From positions 1 through 25,932 of IMG/VR virus record IMGVR_UViG_3300010368_004331: 25,932 nucleotides of DNA; one strand, written 5' to 3'. Positions 14,369-22,035 of the stretch are shown one piece after another. The notes under the pieces were generated by a model. The model ran no database searches, was not told where the DNA came from, and saw only the letters and a list, made by a program, of their open reading frames with translations. The DNA comes from a virus. Within the stretch, counting starts at the first letter, position 1. The number at the start of each line of letters is the position of its first letter. The translations under genes were made by a program, and so were the position numbers.

Positions 14369-15607
14369 ATGAAACAGAATAGTCACACCTTGGAAGATAT
14401 GTTGGAAGCTCTGACTGGAGTTTATTCCTCAACCGCAACCTTTAACTTGGACCCAGCTGATGCTATTGTATTAGTTAGTATGGCAAGGCAAACTGCCAGG
14501 AAAATTGCTCTGACAGACAGGCAACATGCTCTTGCAAAGCAAAAGTTATTGCCCTATCAGCAGCAGTTTGAAAAAAACAACTGGATAAATTTTTATGAGG
14601 CTTTGGACAATCTTCGGATGCCTTTACGCAGTATTGACCGTTCCAAAACAATCTCAATTAACACTGTGCCATTCGAAACAAAAACTGGTTTTAGGACTAT
14701 TACAGTTGATACACCACACATTCAGATAAGGTTTCCGTTTAGCAAGAAAAATATCATTGCTATTGAATCAGTTGCAGCATTGCACAAGAAGAAATACTGG
14801 CATGAAAAGGGAACACCTGTTCATAGGTTTGAAATTAGTGAACAAATTGTATATGATTTGATCAGTGCATTCAAAGATAGAAACTTTAAAATTGATGACG
14901 ATCTGATGGATGCTTACAAGCAAATTTTAGAAATAAAGTCTTCACCTGAAAAGTATATTCCTGGCATCTACAACGGTGAACTAAAGAATATCCATCCGTC
15001 TGCCAAACTTGATATGACTGAGGAGTTGGGCGAGTTAAACACCACCAACCTGCTAGCATACATTGACCGCAAACGTCGGTATGGAATTTCACATATTGAT
15101 GTTGCAATCTCTCCAGTGTCGTTAACTGAAAAAATTGCAACCAGAGAAACTCCTGACATGCTTATTAAGCCAAGTGAGTACACTCTACAAACAATCTTTC
15201 ACAGTTTGCATGAATTGGACAGATTTCCTTTGATTGTGTTATTGGATGAAACTCATGCTGAAAAGCAAATTTACGATGTTTACAATGAAGTTAGCAATTT
15301 TGTCAGTGCAAGTGAACAAAGTGTTCTGTTTAGATTGGACGGAGAAAATGAGTTCAATAATTTCGTTAAATTAAAATCCTTAAATAATTGGGTTGACGAA
15401 AATACTAAAATAGTGTATATTAATAGTACAAAGCTTCCTAAATTAGCAATTAGTGCTGATTGGAAGCCAATTGCAGCATTAGCATTTGGTAGCAAAGTAA
15501 ACAAAGTTGTTGATACCTATGTGCAAAATTACTGCGACCTTATTATATACAATGATGAGGAATTAAGCCTATTTAGAAAGCACTCAAATTACTATGGGAA
15601 CATGTAA
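14369..15607 (+). CDS. Unknown protein upstream of UvsW, possible HARP-like segment
   Basis: This is a 412-residue protein. Residues 115-188 (IQIRFPFSKKNIIAIESV, then KKYWHEKGTPVHRFEIS, then FKDRNFKIDDDLMDAY) resemble the beta-helix layout of HARP domains, which annealing helicases such as SMARCAL1 use to recognise branched DNA. The remaining halves (1-110, and 200-412 with repeated Asp/Ser/Thr-rich segments) are not recognised. The stop overlaps the UvsW start by 14 bases, suggesting the two proteins act together on replication forks. This is an inference from pattern and position; no Shine-Dalgarno is seen. Confidence 0.6.
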   Translation: MKQNSHTLEDMLEALTGVYSSTATFNLDPADAIVLVSMARQTARKIALTDRQHALAKQKLLPYQQQFEKNNWINFYEALDNLRMPLRSIDRSKTISINTVPFETKTGFRTITVDTPHIQIRFPFSKKNIIAIESVAALHKKKYWHEKGTPVHRFEISEQIVYDLISAFKDRNFKIDDDLMDAYKQILEIKSSPEKYIPGIYNGELKNIHPSAKLDMTEELGELNTTNLLAYIDRKRRYGISHIDVAISPVSLTEKIATRETPDMLIKPSEYTLQTIFHSLHELDRFPLIVLLDETHAEKQIYDVYNEVSNFVSASEQSVLFRLDGENEFNNFVKLKSLNNWVDENTKIVYINSTKLPKLAISADWKPIAALAFGSKVNKVVDTYVQNYCDLIIYNDEELSLFRKHSNYYGNM

Positions 15608-17057
15608 ATTAATTATTGAAGATGAAGTAAACATCAAGTTTGAAGGATTAGATGTAGATGTTCGCCGTAAGATATCAAATGCATTAAAATATGAAATACC
15701 TTATGCAAAACATATGCCACAGTACAAGCTTGGTAGATGGGATGGTAAAGTTGCATTTTTTGGTATTGGTGGCACTGGGTATATCAATCACTTGGATATT
15801 ATAACAGATATATTGGACAAAAACAAAATCAATATATCAGAAATAGTGGACAGGAGAATTCCTGTCCAACTTAGCTTTGATCCTGTTACTGAAAATTATT
15901 GGGCTGATCAAGATGTTAGATGGCCCAAAGGTCATCCTGCAGAAGGTGAACTGATAATACTACGTGATTATCAGGTTACCGCTATCAACAACTTCTTGGC
16001 TAACCCCCAGAGCCTGCAACAAATTGCCACTGGTGCAGGTAAAACAATTACAACAGCAACATTGAGTAAATGCATCGAGCCCTACGGCAGGAGTATTGTG
16101 ATTGTACCAAACAAGAGCTTGGTGGAACAAACTGAAGAAGATTACATCAACTGTGGACTTGATGTGGGGGTTTATTTTGGTGATAGGAAAATGCTGGGCA
16201 AAACTCACACCATTTGTACTTGGCAAAGTCTTAACATATTAGACAAAAAGCACAAAGATGGATCTGCTGTTTTGAGCCTTGCAGAATTTCTTGATGGGGT
16301 AAGTGCTGTAATTGTTGATGAAGTACATCAAGCCAAAGCGGAAGTTCTCAAAAATTTACTTACTAGAAATTTAAAAAACGCTCCGATTCGCTGGGGGTTA
16401 ACTGGAACGGTTCCCAAAGAGAAATATGAATTTGAAAGTATTCATGCAAGTTTGGGCCCAGTGATTGGTCAGATAAGTGCAAAAGAATTACAAGACAAGG
16501 GAGTGTTGTCAAACTGTCATGTTAATATATGCCAGTTACTTGATACAGTTGCACATAGAAACTATCAAGAAGAACTAAAGTATTTGGTCACTAACAAAGA
16601 CAGAATAATTTATATTGCAAAGATGATGAACAACATCAAGCAAACAGGAAACACTCTGATACTGGTTGACAGGATTAGTGCAGGCGAAGAATTACAAAAA
16701 CTTATACCAGGCAGTACATTTGTCAATGGCGCAGTCAAAGTTAAAGACAGGAAAAAAACCTATGATACAATCCGTGAAGGGACGAATGAAGTCATTATTG
16801 CAACATACGGAGTTGCAGCGGTTGGCCTTAATATTCCTCGTATCTTTAATCTTGTTCTCCTTGAGCCTGGCAAGTCTTTCGTTCGTGTTATTCAAAGCAT
16901 CGGCCGCGGTGTAAGAAAAGCAAAAGACAAAGACTTCGTACAAATATGGGACATCACTAGTAGCTGCAAGTATGCAAAGAGACACTTAACACAGCGTAAG
17001 AAGTTTTATGCAGAAGCACAATATCCCTTTACTATAGAAAAAATTGATTGGAATTAA
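15594..17057 (+). CDS. uvsW: DNA/RNA helicase UvsW
   Basis: A 487-residue superfamily 2 helicase. Residues 40-60 (MPQYKLGRWDGKVAFFGIGG) match the UvsW N-terminal DNA-binding domain. Motif I is ATGAGKT (145-151), motif II is DEVH (242-245), motif III is GLTGTV, and motif VI is IQSIGRGVRKA. UvsW unwinds R-loops and branched DNA and moves the phage from origin to recombination-dependent replication. The ATG at 15594 overlaps the previous gene by 14 bases. Confidence 0.92.
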   Translation: MGTCKLIIEDEVNIKFEGLDVDVRRKISNALKYEIPYAKHMPQYKLGRWDGKVAFFGIGGTGYINHLDIITDILDKNKINISEIVDRRIPVQLSFDPVTENYWADQDVRWPKGHPAEGELIILRDYQVTAINNFLANPQSLQQIATGAGKTITTATLSKCIEPYGRSIVIVPNKSLVEQTEEDYINCGLDVGVYFGDRKMLGKTHTICTWQSLNILDKKHKDGSAVLSLAEFLDGVSAVIVDEVHQAKAEVLKNLLTRNLKNAPIRWGLTGTVPKEKYEFESIHASLGPVIGQISAKELQDKGVLSNCHVNICQLLDTVAHRNYQEELKYLVTNKDRIIYIAKMMNNIKQTGNTLILVDRISAGEELQKLIPGSTFVNGAVKVKDRKKTYDTIREGTNEVIIATYGVAAVGLNIPRIFNLVLLEPGKSFVRVIQSIGRGVRKAKDKDFVQIWDITSSCKYAKRHLTQRKKFYAEAQYPFTIEKIDWN

Positions 17058-17059
17058 CA

Positions 17060-17563
17060 ATGCGAATCTTGACATTAGAAAACAAATGTTTTGAATTAGA
17101 CAATTTACCAGAACAAATAGACGATATTAGATTTAGTGTATTGGATAATTCCAATCCTGAAGAACCCGACTTCTTTTTTATACCACTGATATTTTTAGAA
17201 AGTTTTAATGCACCGGCAATGGTTATCGAAATTAACGGGCATCAAATAACAATGCCAGTTGATTGGAGTATAGCAGTTGGGTGCAGTGAAAGCGGTAATG
17301 ATTTAGAAGTATTACCATTAACAAGTATTAATGATAGAGGATTTGAAGCATTTTTATTTAATCCCTTATCAAGTTTTAAAACAGAGTTTGGTATCATTAA
17401 CATCGTAAACTTTTACACGGATGTAAAATGGTACTTTCCAAAAATGAAAAACGGTCAATTACTCAGTGTTCCATTGACTGATGGCGACGACCCCATGTGT
17501 GCTTTTTTTGTAAAAGACATTAGCAGACAATGTGAAGTTATTGAGTACAGCAAATTATTATAG
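17060..17563 (+). CDS. Conserved T4-like marine phage protein, unknown
   Basis: A 168-residue protein with a well-preserved core: FLESFNAPAMVIEINGHQI, MPVDWSIAVG, LPLTSINDRGFEAFLFNPLSS and a C-terminal SRQCEVIEYSKLL. I recognise this as a widespread but unnamed marine phage protein. It sits 2 bases after the UvsW stop. The ATG at 17060 is preferred over the upstream TTG at 17048. No function can be read from sequence. Confidence 0.7.
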   Translation: MRILTLENKCFELDNLPEQIDDIRFSVLDNSNPEEPDFFFIPLIFLESFNAPAMVIEINGHQITMPVDWSIAVGCSESGNDLEVLPLTSINDRGFEAFLFNPLSSFKTEFGIINIVNFYTDVKWYFPKMKNGQLLSVPLTDGDDPMCAFFVKDISRQCEVIEYSKLL

Positions 17564-17576
17564 GACAAAGGCAAAA

Positions 17577-18335
17577 ATGATTAAGGCAGCAGAGTATACT
17601 AGAAGAGTAAATCACAATACACAAGTATTACAGGACGTAATTGATGATTCAGGTAATATCACTGATACATTATCAATGTTATATACATTTGATAATGAAC
17701 CAGGTGATTTGCATTTCACATTATTATTTCCCAAATGGGCAGATATTATACCTGCAGCATTTATGGGACATCTAGCTATTAGTGGTGAGAATAACGGGGC
17801 AGATGGTTACCGTTTGTGTAGTAAAAATCAAAACTACATTGAAACAGAATATAAGATTGCAACTATTAGAAGTTCATTAATTGGTGTAGGCACCAAAGGT
17901 GGGCTAAGTATTTCATATCCTGGTCAAACAACGAAGGCTACAGGTATAACTAGTGCCGTCTCAGCGCCATACTCTATACATTCAGATAGTAATCTACAAA
18001 CAAAAAATAGAGAAACTTATCTTTGTATATCAGATGTTGACGGTGATTGTTATGATTTTATAGACTTTTTCAAACTTTCTGGAGAAAAGGCATTAGCAGC
18101 ACTAGCAGAATCAGACAAGAAAAAGCGTACAATATCACTAGCTAAGTTTTTAAGTGGCGGAGTGCCAGTGGAATCTATTGCCAGTAAACTTGGTTGGGAA
18201 ATTTTTGTTTCGATGATTAAAAAAGATAAACACCCTGATCCATATCAGCGTTCCTATTTTAAAGAACAATATGTAAGATTAATCGAGGCAACATGTGATT
18301 ATCCCGACGCTAAGTGGATTAACACGCTTGAATGA
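17577..18335 (+). CDS. Unknown phage protein
   Basis: A 252-residue protein beginning MIKAAEYTRRVNHNTQVLQD, with a middle segment DLHFTLLFPKWADIIPAAFMG and a C-terminal half rich in Lys (KKKRTISLAKFLSGG, KKDKHPDPYQRSYF). No recognised motif. The ATG at 17577 follows AGGA/AAGG at 17562-17571, 13 bases after the previous stop, so it is in the same operon. Confidence 0.65.
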   Translation: MIKAAEYTRRVNHNTQVLQDVIDDSGNITDTLSMLYTFDNEPGDLHFTLLFPKWADIIPAAFMGHLAISGENNGADGYRLCSKNQNYIETEYKIATIRSSLIGVGTKGGLSISYPGQTTKATGITSAVSAPYSIHSDSNLQTKNRETYLCISDVDGDCYDFIDFFKLSGEKALAALAESDKKKRTISLAKFLSGGVPVESIASKLGWEIFVSMIKKDKHPDPYQRSYFKEQYVRLIEATCDYPDAKWINTLE

Positions 18336-18350
18336 CATGCCGGTGGACCC

Positions 18351-18388
18351 TGCAATGAGATTAAATACATACAAAAGATCTCATTGCA
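18351..18388 (+). repeat. Perfect 11-bp inverted repeat in an intergenic gap
   Basis: TGCAATGAGAT (18351-18361) and its exact complement (18378-18388) flank a 16-base A-rich loop. It lies 16 bases after the stop at 18335 and has no T-tract, so it may be an operator or RNA leader element rather than a terminator. Confidence 0.55.
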
Positions 18389-18415
18389 TCATCTAATCCA
18401 GCATTGAAAAGACAG

Positions 18416-18433
18416 ATCGACAAACTTGTTGAT
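18416..18433 (+). repeat. Near-palindrome before the gene at 18464
   Basis: ATCGACAA-AC-TTGTTGAT, an 8-bp inverted repeat with one G-T mismatch. It ends 30 bases before the ATG at 18464 and just upstream of the Shine-Dalgarno, so it may be a regulator site. Weak on its own. Confidence 0.4.
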
Positions 18434-18463
18434 TTGTATTATATATTAAAGAGGAAAATAACA

Positions 18464-18931
18464 ATGGCAAATAAAGAACTTGATCTTTTTAAAGTGTTAA
18501 TTCCAGCAATTGACAATAACATAAAAGAATTGTATGATGCAGCTGGCGAAGATGGTAAAAAAGATATTTCCAATGATCTATGGAATTTAAACAGATACAT
18601 CAGTAGTATCAAAAGTTCTAGAGAAAAACAAGAACTTGCAGTATTCAAAACAAATGAATACTACAATAAGAACTGGGCAGTATTGGGATCAAAGCATCCT
18701 AAACTACAATGGCAACTACTTTGTGTTTCTGGCAATACTGGTAAATCTGAGTTTCATCCCTGGATAGCGCTCAAGCAGAGGAAGTCGTCAAACAACAAAG
18801 TGATTAAATTTTTAGAATCTATTTACCCAGAAATGAAATATGATGAGTTGGAAGTCCTTGCAGCCATCAGTACAAAAAAGGAATTAAAGGAACTTGCTGA
18901 AGAAAATGGTATTGAAAACTTCAAACTCTGA
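18464..18931 (+). CDS. Unknown protein, possibly clamp-loader small subunit-like (gp62-like)
   Basis: A 155-residue protein. The segment LWNLNRYISS, then KTNEYYNKNW, then HPKLQWQLLCVSG and FHPWIALKQRKSSNNKVIKF resembles gp62 of marine T4-like phages in order (Asn-Arg ... Lys-Leu-Gln ... Trp-Ile-Lys) but is too divergent to call. The clamp loader would load gp45. AAGAGG at 18449-18454 supports the ATG at 18464 over earlier in-frame TTG codons. It overlaps the next gene by 26 bases. Confidence 0.6.
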   Translation: MANKELDLFKVLIPAIDNNIKELYDAAGEDGKKDISNDLWNLNRYISSIKSSREKQELAVFKTNEYYNKNWAVLGSKHPKLQWQLLCVSGNTGKSEFHPWIALKQRKSSNNKVIKFLESIYPEMKYDELEVLAAISTKKELKELAEENGIENFKL

Positions 18932-19607
18932 AAAGCCTTATGTATGTGAATATTGTAAGACTGGGTATACTAAAGAAAAGACACTGATGGTTCACATGTG
19001 TGAACAAAAACGCAGACATTTACAAAAAGATGAAAAGCGTGTAAGGTATGGATTTTTGGCATTTAACCGTTTTTACAAACTAAGTGCAGGGTTACAACGA
19101 GACAAAACATATGATGAATTTTGTAAAAGTTCTTATTATAACGCATTTGTAAAATTTGGAAGTTTTGTGAGTAATGTTAAACCGTTATATCCTGAAAAAT
19201 ACATAGACCATGTTGTTACAAGTGGAGTAAAATTAGATCATTGGTGCAAGGATGAAATGTATGAAGCCTATGCTGTGGAATTAATATTGCGTGAAGATGT
19301 TACAACAGCATTAGAACGTAGTGTAACAACTATGATAGAATGGGCAGAAGAAAACAAAAGTGTATGGAACCATTACTTTAATTACGTGAGTACAAACAGA
19401 GCAGTTTGGCAAATTAAAGACGGTAAAATATCTCCTTGGTTGATACTGAATTGTAAGTCAGGAAAAGATATGCTAAGTAGGTTTAACGACGAACAATTGG
19501 GTATGATTTATCATATTGTGAACCCAGAACATTGGGCAAAAAGATTCAAGAGATCGGTTGCGGATCTTGAAATAGTAAAACAAGTAGTAAAAGAAAGTAA
19601 ATTATGA
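18906..19607 (+). CDS. Conserved marine phage protein with a C2HC/C2H2-like zinc finger, unknown
   Basis: A 233-residue protein. Its N-terminal KPYVCEYCKTGYTKEKT then LMVHMCEQKRRH is a zinc finger (C-x2-C ... H-x1-C / H). The remainder (SYYNAFVKFGSFVSNVKPLY, YIDHVVTSGVKLDHWC, WNHYFNYVSTNRAVWQIKDG) is highly ordered and I recognise it as a widely conserved T4-like cyanophage/marine phage protein without a name. It may bind DNA or RNA. The ATG at 18906 is used; an earlier TTG is less likely. It overlaps the previous gene by 26 bases and the next by 4. Confidence 0.7.
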   Translation: MVLKTSNSEKPYVCEYCKTGYTKEKTLMVHMCEQKRRHLQKDEKRVRYGFLAFNRFYKLSAGLQRDKTYDEFCKSSYYNAFVKFGSFVSNVKPLYPEKYIDHVVTSGVKLDHWCKDEMYEAYAVELILREDVTTALERSVTTMIEWAEENKSVWNHYFNYVSTNRAVWQIKDGKISPWLILNCKSGKDMLSRFNDEQLGMIYHIVNPEHWAKRFKRSVADLEIVKQVVKESKL

Positions 19608-20092
19608 AACTATTATTCCATCCAAATAAATTTTTAGATAATGAAGTTAAAGATGTTGATCTTGAAAATCCTGGTTTTGAACCAAAAGAATTAAAATCTG
19701 AAATGGTGGATTTTATGTTAAGTAATAACGGAATTGGGTTGGCAGCAAATCAAATTGAATTAGACGCCAAGCTCTTTGTTATGGGCGACAGCATCAAAAA
19801 TTCAAATATATGCATTAATCCAACCGTATTACAATTCACAACGGCCTCTCAAACTGATGCTGAAGGGTGTTTGAGTTTTCCTGGTATGTTTTTAAAAATT
19901 AAACGTCCCAACGAAATATTGGTAAAATACTATGATGAAAACTTAGAAGAGCAAATAACAACAATTTCCGGTTACAGTGCAAAGTGTTATCTTCATGAAC
20001 TTGATCACTTGCTGGGCATTACGATGAAAGACCGGGTATCAAAACTCAAATGGAATATGGCAAATAAGAAAGCATCCAAGTTAATTAAATGA
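19604..20092 (+). CDS. def: Peptide deformylase
   Basis: A 162-residue protein with all three deformylase motifs: GIGLAANQ (43-50), EGCLS (87-91) and HELDH (131-135), whose Cys and two His residues hold the catalytic metal and whose Glu is the base. It removes formyl groups from nascent proteins. The length fits compact phage enzymes, which are known in marine phages and are thought to process host or phage proteins during infection. ATGA overlap at both ends places it in an operon. Confidence 0.92.
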   Translation: MKLLFHPNKFLDNEVKDVDLENPGFEPKELKSEMVDFMLSNNGIGLAANQIELDAKLFVMGDSIKNSNICINPTVLQFTTASQTDAEGCLSFPGMFLKIKRPNEILVKYYDENLEEQITTISGYSAKCYLHELDHLLGITMKDRVSKLKWNMANKKASKLIK

Positions 20093-20271
20093 AAACACGT
20101 ATTCTAAAAGATGGAACCTCTGCAACAGAACTTTCCCATGCAATAACCATGGAAGTTTATACACGCTGCCCTGGTAAATACAAATTAGTAGATATGGAAA
20201 CTGGTGAAGAATATATAGGAAATTGGACGGAGACTTCCAGCAAACACTGGAAAAAAATAAACAATGCCTGA
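20089..20271 (+). CDS. Small unknown protein
   Basis: A 60-residue protein, MKTRILKDGTSATELSHA to HWKKINNA, with a GEEYIGNWTE centre. The start overlaps the deformylase stop (ATGA) and the end overlaps the next gene by 8 bases, which supports it as real. No family recognised. Confidence 0.55.
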   Translation: MKTRILKDGTSATELSHAITMEVYTRCPGKYKLVDMETGEEYIGNWTETSSKHWKKINNA

Positions 20272-20836
20272 TATTGACATTGATTTTTCAGACAGAGACA
20301 TTATACTGAGTAAAATTGTTCACAGATCAGCGAGCATAGATCCTGGTACAAAACATAAGACTGGGATTTATGTTACTGAAATTCCACACAATCCGGTGAA
20401 TAATATTTCAACAATTAATTACAAAGATGCTGAACATCGTGGTTATTTTAAATTAGATTTTTTGAATGTTAGCATTTACAAAGACATACGTGATGAAGCC
20501 CACTTGACAGATTTAATCAACACTGAGCCAATGTGGGATCTATTGGAGTCTGATGACTTTGTAAACCAAATATTTCAAATAAACGGGCATGGGTACTTGT
20601 TGAGGAAATTAAAACCTAAAAATTTAGAACAACTTGCATCCTGTTTGGCGATTATTAGACCAGCTAAAAAGCACCTATCTGATTCTGATTGGAGCACCAT
20701 TGAGAATGAAGTTTGGAAAAAACCAGATAATAACGAATATTACTTTAAAAAATCACATGCCTTTTCATATGCAATGGCAGTGATTGTGCATATGAATTTA
20801 ACTGTAGAAAAGTTGATGCAAGAATCTAATCTTTGA
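20264..20836 (+). CDS. Condensed DnaE-like (DNA polymerase III alpha-type) protein
   Basis: A 190-residue protein whose segments follow the order of the DnaE palm and thumb/finger region. PDIDIDF (2-8) matches the catalytic PDFDVDF loop, giving D3 and D5. Next come HKTGIYVTEIP (31-41, like KHAGGVVIAP), KLDFLNV (63-69; D65 is the third Asp), FQINGHGYLLRKLKP (104-118), LASCLAIIRPAKKHL (124-138) and FKKSHAFSYAMAVIVHMNL (161-179). It lacks the PHP domain, the GSGAGS loop, and the C-terminal OB/tau regions. I recognise similar short DnaE-like proteins in marine phages. Whether it polymerises is unknown. It overlaps its neighbours by 8 and 11 bases. Confidence 0.72.
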   Translation: MPDIDIDFSDRDIILSKIVHRSASIDPGTKHKTGIYVTEIPHNPVNNISTINYKDAEHRGYFKLDFLNVSIYKDIRDEAHLTDLINTEPMWDLLESDDFVNQIFQINGHGYLLRKLKPKNLEQLASCLAIIRPAKKHLSDSDWSTIENEVWKKPDNNEYYFKKSHAFSYAMAVIVHMNLTVEKLMQESNL

Positions 20837-21197
20837 TACGCCGTACCAATTGAACATTCCGTCTCTTAACACGTTTTGCTGATAGATTGTTCAAATTTAC
20901 AGTTGGCCCAATTGCAACCGTGACATCTTTGGAATTCATGGTTATGATACTATATTTGAAAGGCACCATTTCTTTTTTTAAGAATATATTAATGGGTAAC
21001 AATCTATTAGATTCCCACCACCATATTTCTCCAAGATTTAAAAAGTCTTTCTTTTCTTCTTCAGATTTAATAGATGTATACACATACATGGATGTAACCC
21101 ATTGGTCCTGATTACTGATAATCCCAATGAATTCGTTTCCACCGTATTGAACCACGCTTAAAAACGGAAAATTATTTTGTATTTCTTTTGTTAACAT
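20826..21197 (-). CDS. Conserved marine phage protein, unknown (minus strand)
   Basis: A 123-residue protein beginning MLTKEIQNNFPFLSVVQYGG and containing EFIGIISNQDQWVTSMYVYT, LGEIWWWESNRLLPINIFL and a basic C-terminus (SAKRVKRRNVQLVRRIKD). The pattern is familiar from T4-like cyanophage genomes but has no name. An alternative longer start at 21224 exists, but ATG 21197 gives the conserved-looking N-terminus. It converges on and overlaps the DnaE-like gene by 11 bases and is divergent from the gene at 21219. Confidence 0.65.
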   Translation of the reverse strand: MLTKEIQNNFPFLSVVQYGGNEFIGIISNQDQWVTSMYVYTSIKSEEEKKDFLNLGEIWWWESNRLLPINIFLKKEMVPFKYSIITMNSKDVTVAIGPTVNLNNLSAKRVKRRNVQLVRRIKD

Positions 21198-21203
21198 TAT
21201 TTT

Positions 21204-21211
21204 TATAAATA
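21204..21211 (+). promoter_or_regulatory. T4-type late promoter box TATAAATA
   Basis: An exact match to the T4 late promoter consensus 7 bases before the ATG at 21219. The predicted +1 (about 21217) is two bases before that ATG, and no Shine-Dalgarno is seen, so the transcript would be essentially leaderless. Confidence 0.6.
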
Positions 21212-21218
21212 CTCTACT

Positions 21219-22001
21219 ATGCAATTATTACCAAGATATTTAGTTAATAACCGAGTCAATATTGTGGCCAATCTGGCCGGTTTCGTTACGGAGTATAAAC
21301 CAGTGTATCAACGACAAATTCAAATCTACAAAGGCATCGATAATATATTGGAATTTAGACTTCTAAACGCCGATCAAAAACCAATTAACACACAGTTATA
21401 TATCCCAAAGTTTGTGGCCTTTGACGAAAATAATATTATGATATTACAATACGACGGAAATATATTGGACGACGGTAGCACAGCAACCAGAGGGCTGTTT
21501 ACGATAACAATTCTAGAAAACGATTTATTGAATATAAAGCAACAATACATCAAATATAATATATCATTAGTTGATGTAGATCAAAATAGAATAATTACAT
21601 ATACTGATACTCATTTTGGTATTAATGGAATTATGAGAGTCAGTGCAGAAGCATTTCCCGGAGCCAAAGCATCAATTGTGATTACAAACTTTTTGGAAAC
21701 CAGTGTTGGATCAGATGAATATATCAGTGATGCGATTGATGCAGAAAACGGAATCAACAATAACGAAGGTTTACACACTGCTGCAATATATACTCAAGGA
21801 TATACTGGAGATGTAGTGGTACAGGCTACGCTGGACAATCAAGTAACTGAGAGTACCAATTGGTCAGATGTTATAACTGTAACACTTGATGGATCTGAAA
21901 CTGACCCAACACCAGTTAACTTCAATGGTATGTTCACTTATATTCGATTCAAGACCAACACAAATCCAGCAACACTAACAAAGATCCTAGTTAGAAATTA
22001 A
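21219..22001 (+). CDS. Virion-associated protein, possible baseplate or fibre component
   Basis: A 260-residue protein. Residues 35-90 (IYKGIDNILEFRLLNADQKP, then YDGNILDDGSTATRGLFTI) look like a beta-sandwich resembling the N-terminal domain of BppU-like baseplate proteins. The C-terminal half (SDVITVTLDGSETDPTPVNF, FTYIRFKTNTNPATLTKI) is also beta-rich, with a galactose-binding or Ig-like feel. It sits directly behind a late box. Receptor recognition or tail structure is inferred, not proven. Confidence 0.65.
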   Translation: MQLLPRYLVNNRVNIVANLAGFVTEYKPVYQRQIQIYKGIDNILEFRLLNADQKPINTQLYIPKFVAFDENNIMILQYDGNILDDGSTATRGLFTITILENDLLNIKQQYIKYNISLVDVDQNRIITYTDTHFGINGIMRVSAEAFPGAKASIVITNFLETSVGSDEYISDAIDAENGINNNEGLHTAAIYTQGYTGDVVVQATLDNQVTESTNWSDVITVTLDGSETDPTPVNFNGMFTYIRFKTNTNPATLTKILVRN

Positions 22002-22030
22002 TTGACTTTCGATTAACAAAATGCTAATAT
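22002..22030 (+). promoter_or_regulatory. Sigma-70-like promoter of the primase/helicase operon
   Basis: TTGACT (22002-22007), 17-base spacer, TAATAT (22025-22030) with TGC in front (extended -10). The predicted +1 is near 22037, on the ATG at 22036, so the primase message would be leaderless. Confidence 0.7.
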
Positions 22031-22035
22031 AGTAT

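Noticed and set aside
20264-20836. Remnant of a bacterial dnaE gene or a sequencing fragment
   Set aside because: The frame is intact, overlaps both neighbours neatly, and keeps ordered motifs, so it is better read as a functional small protein.
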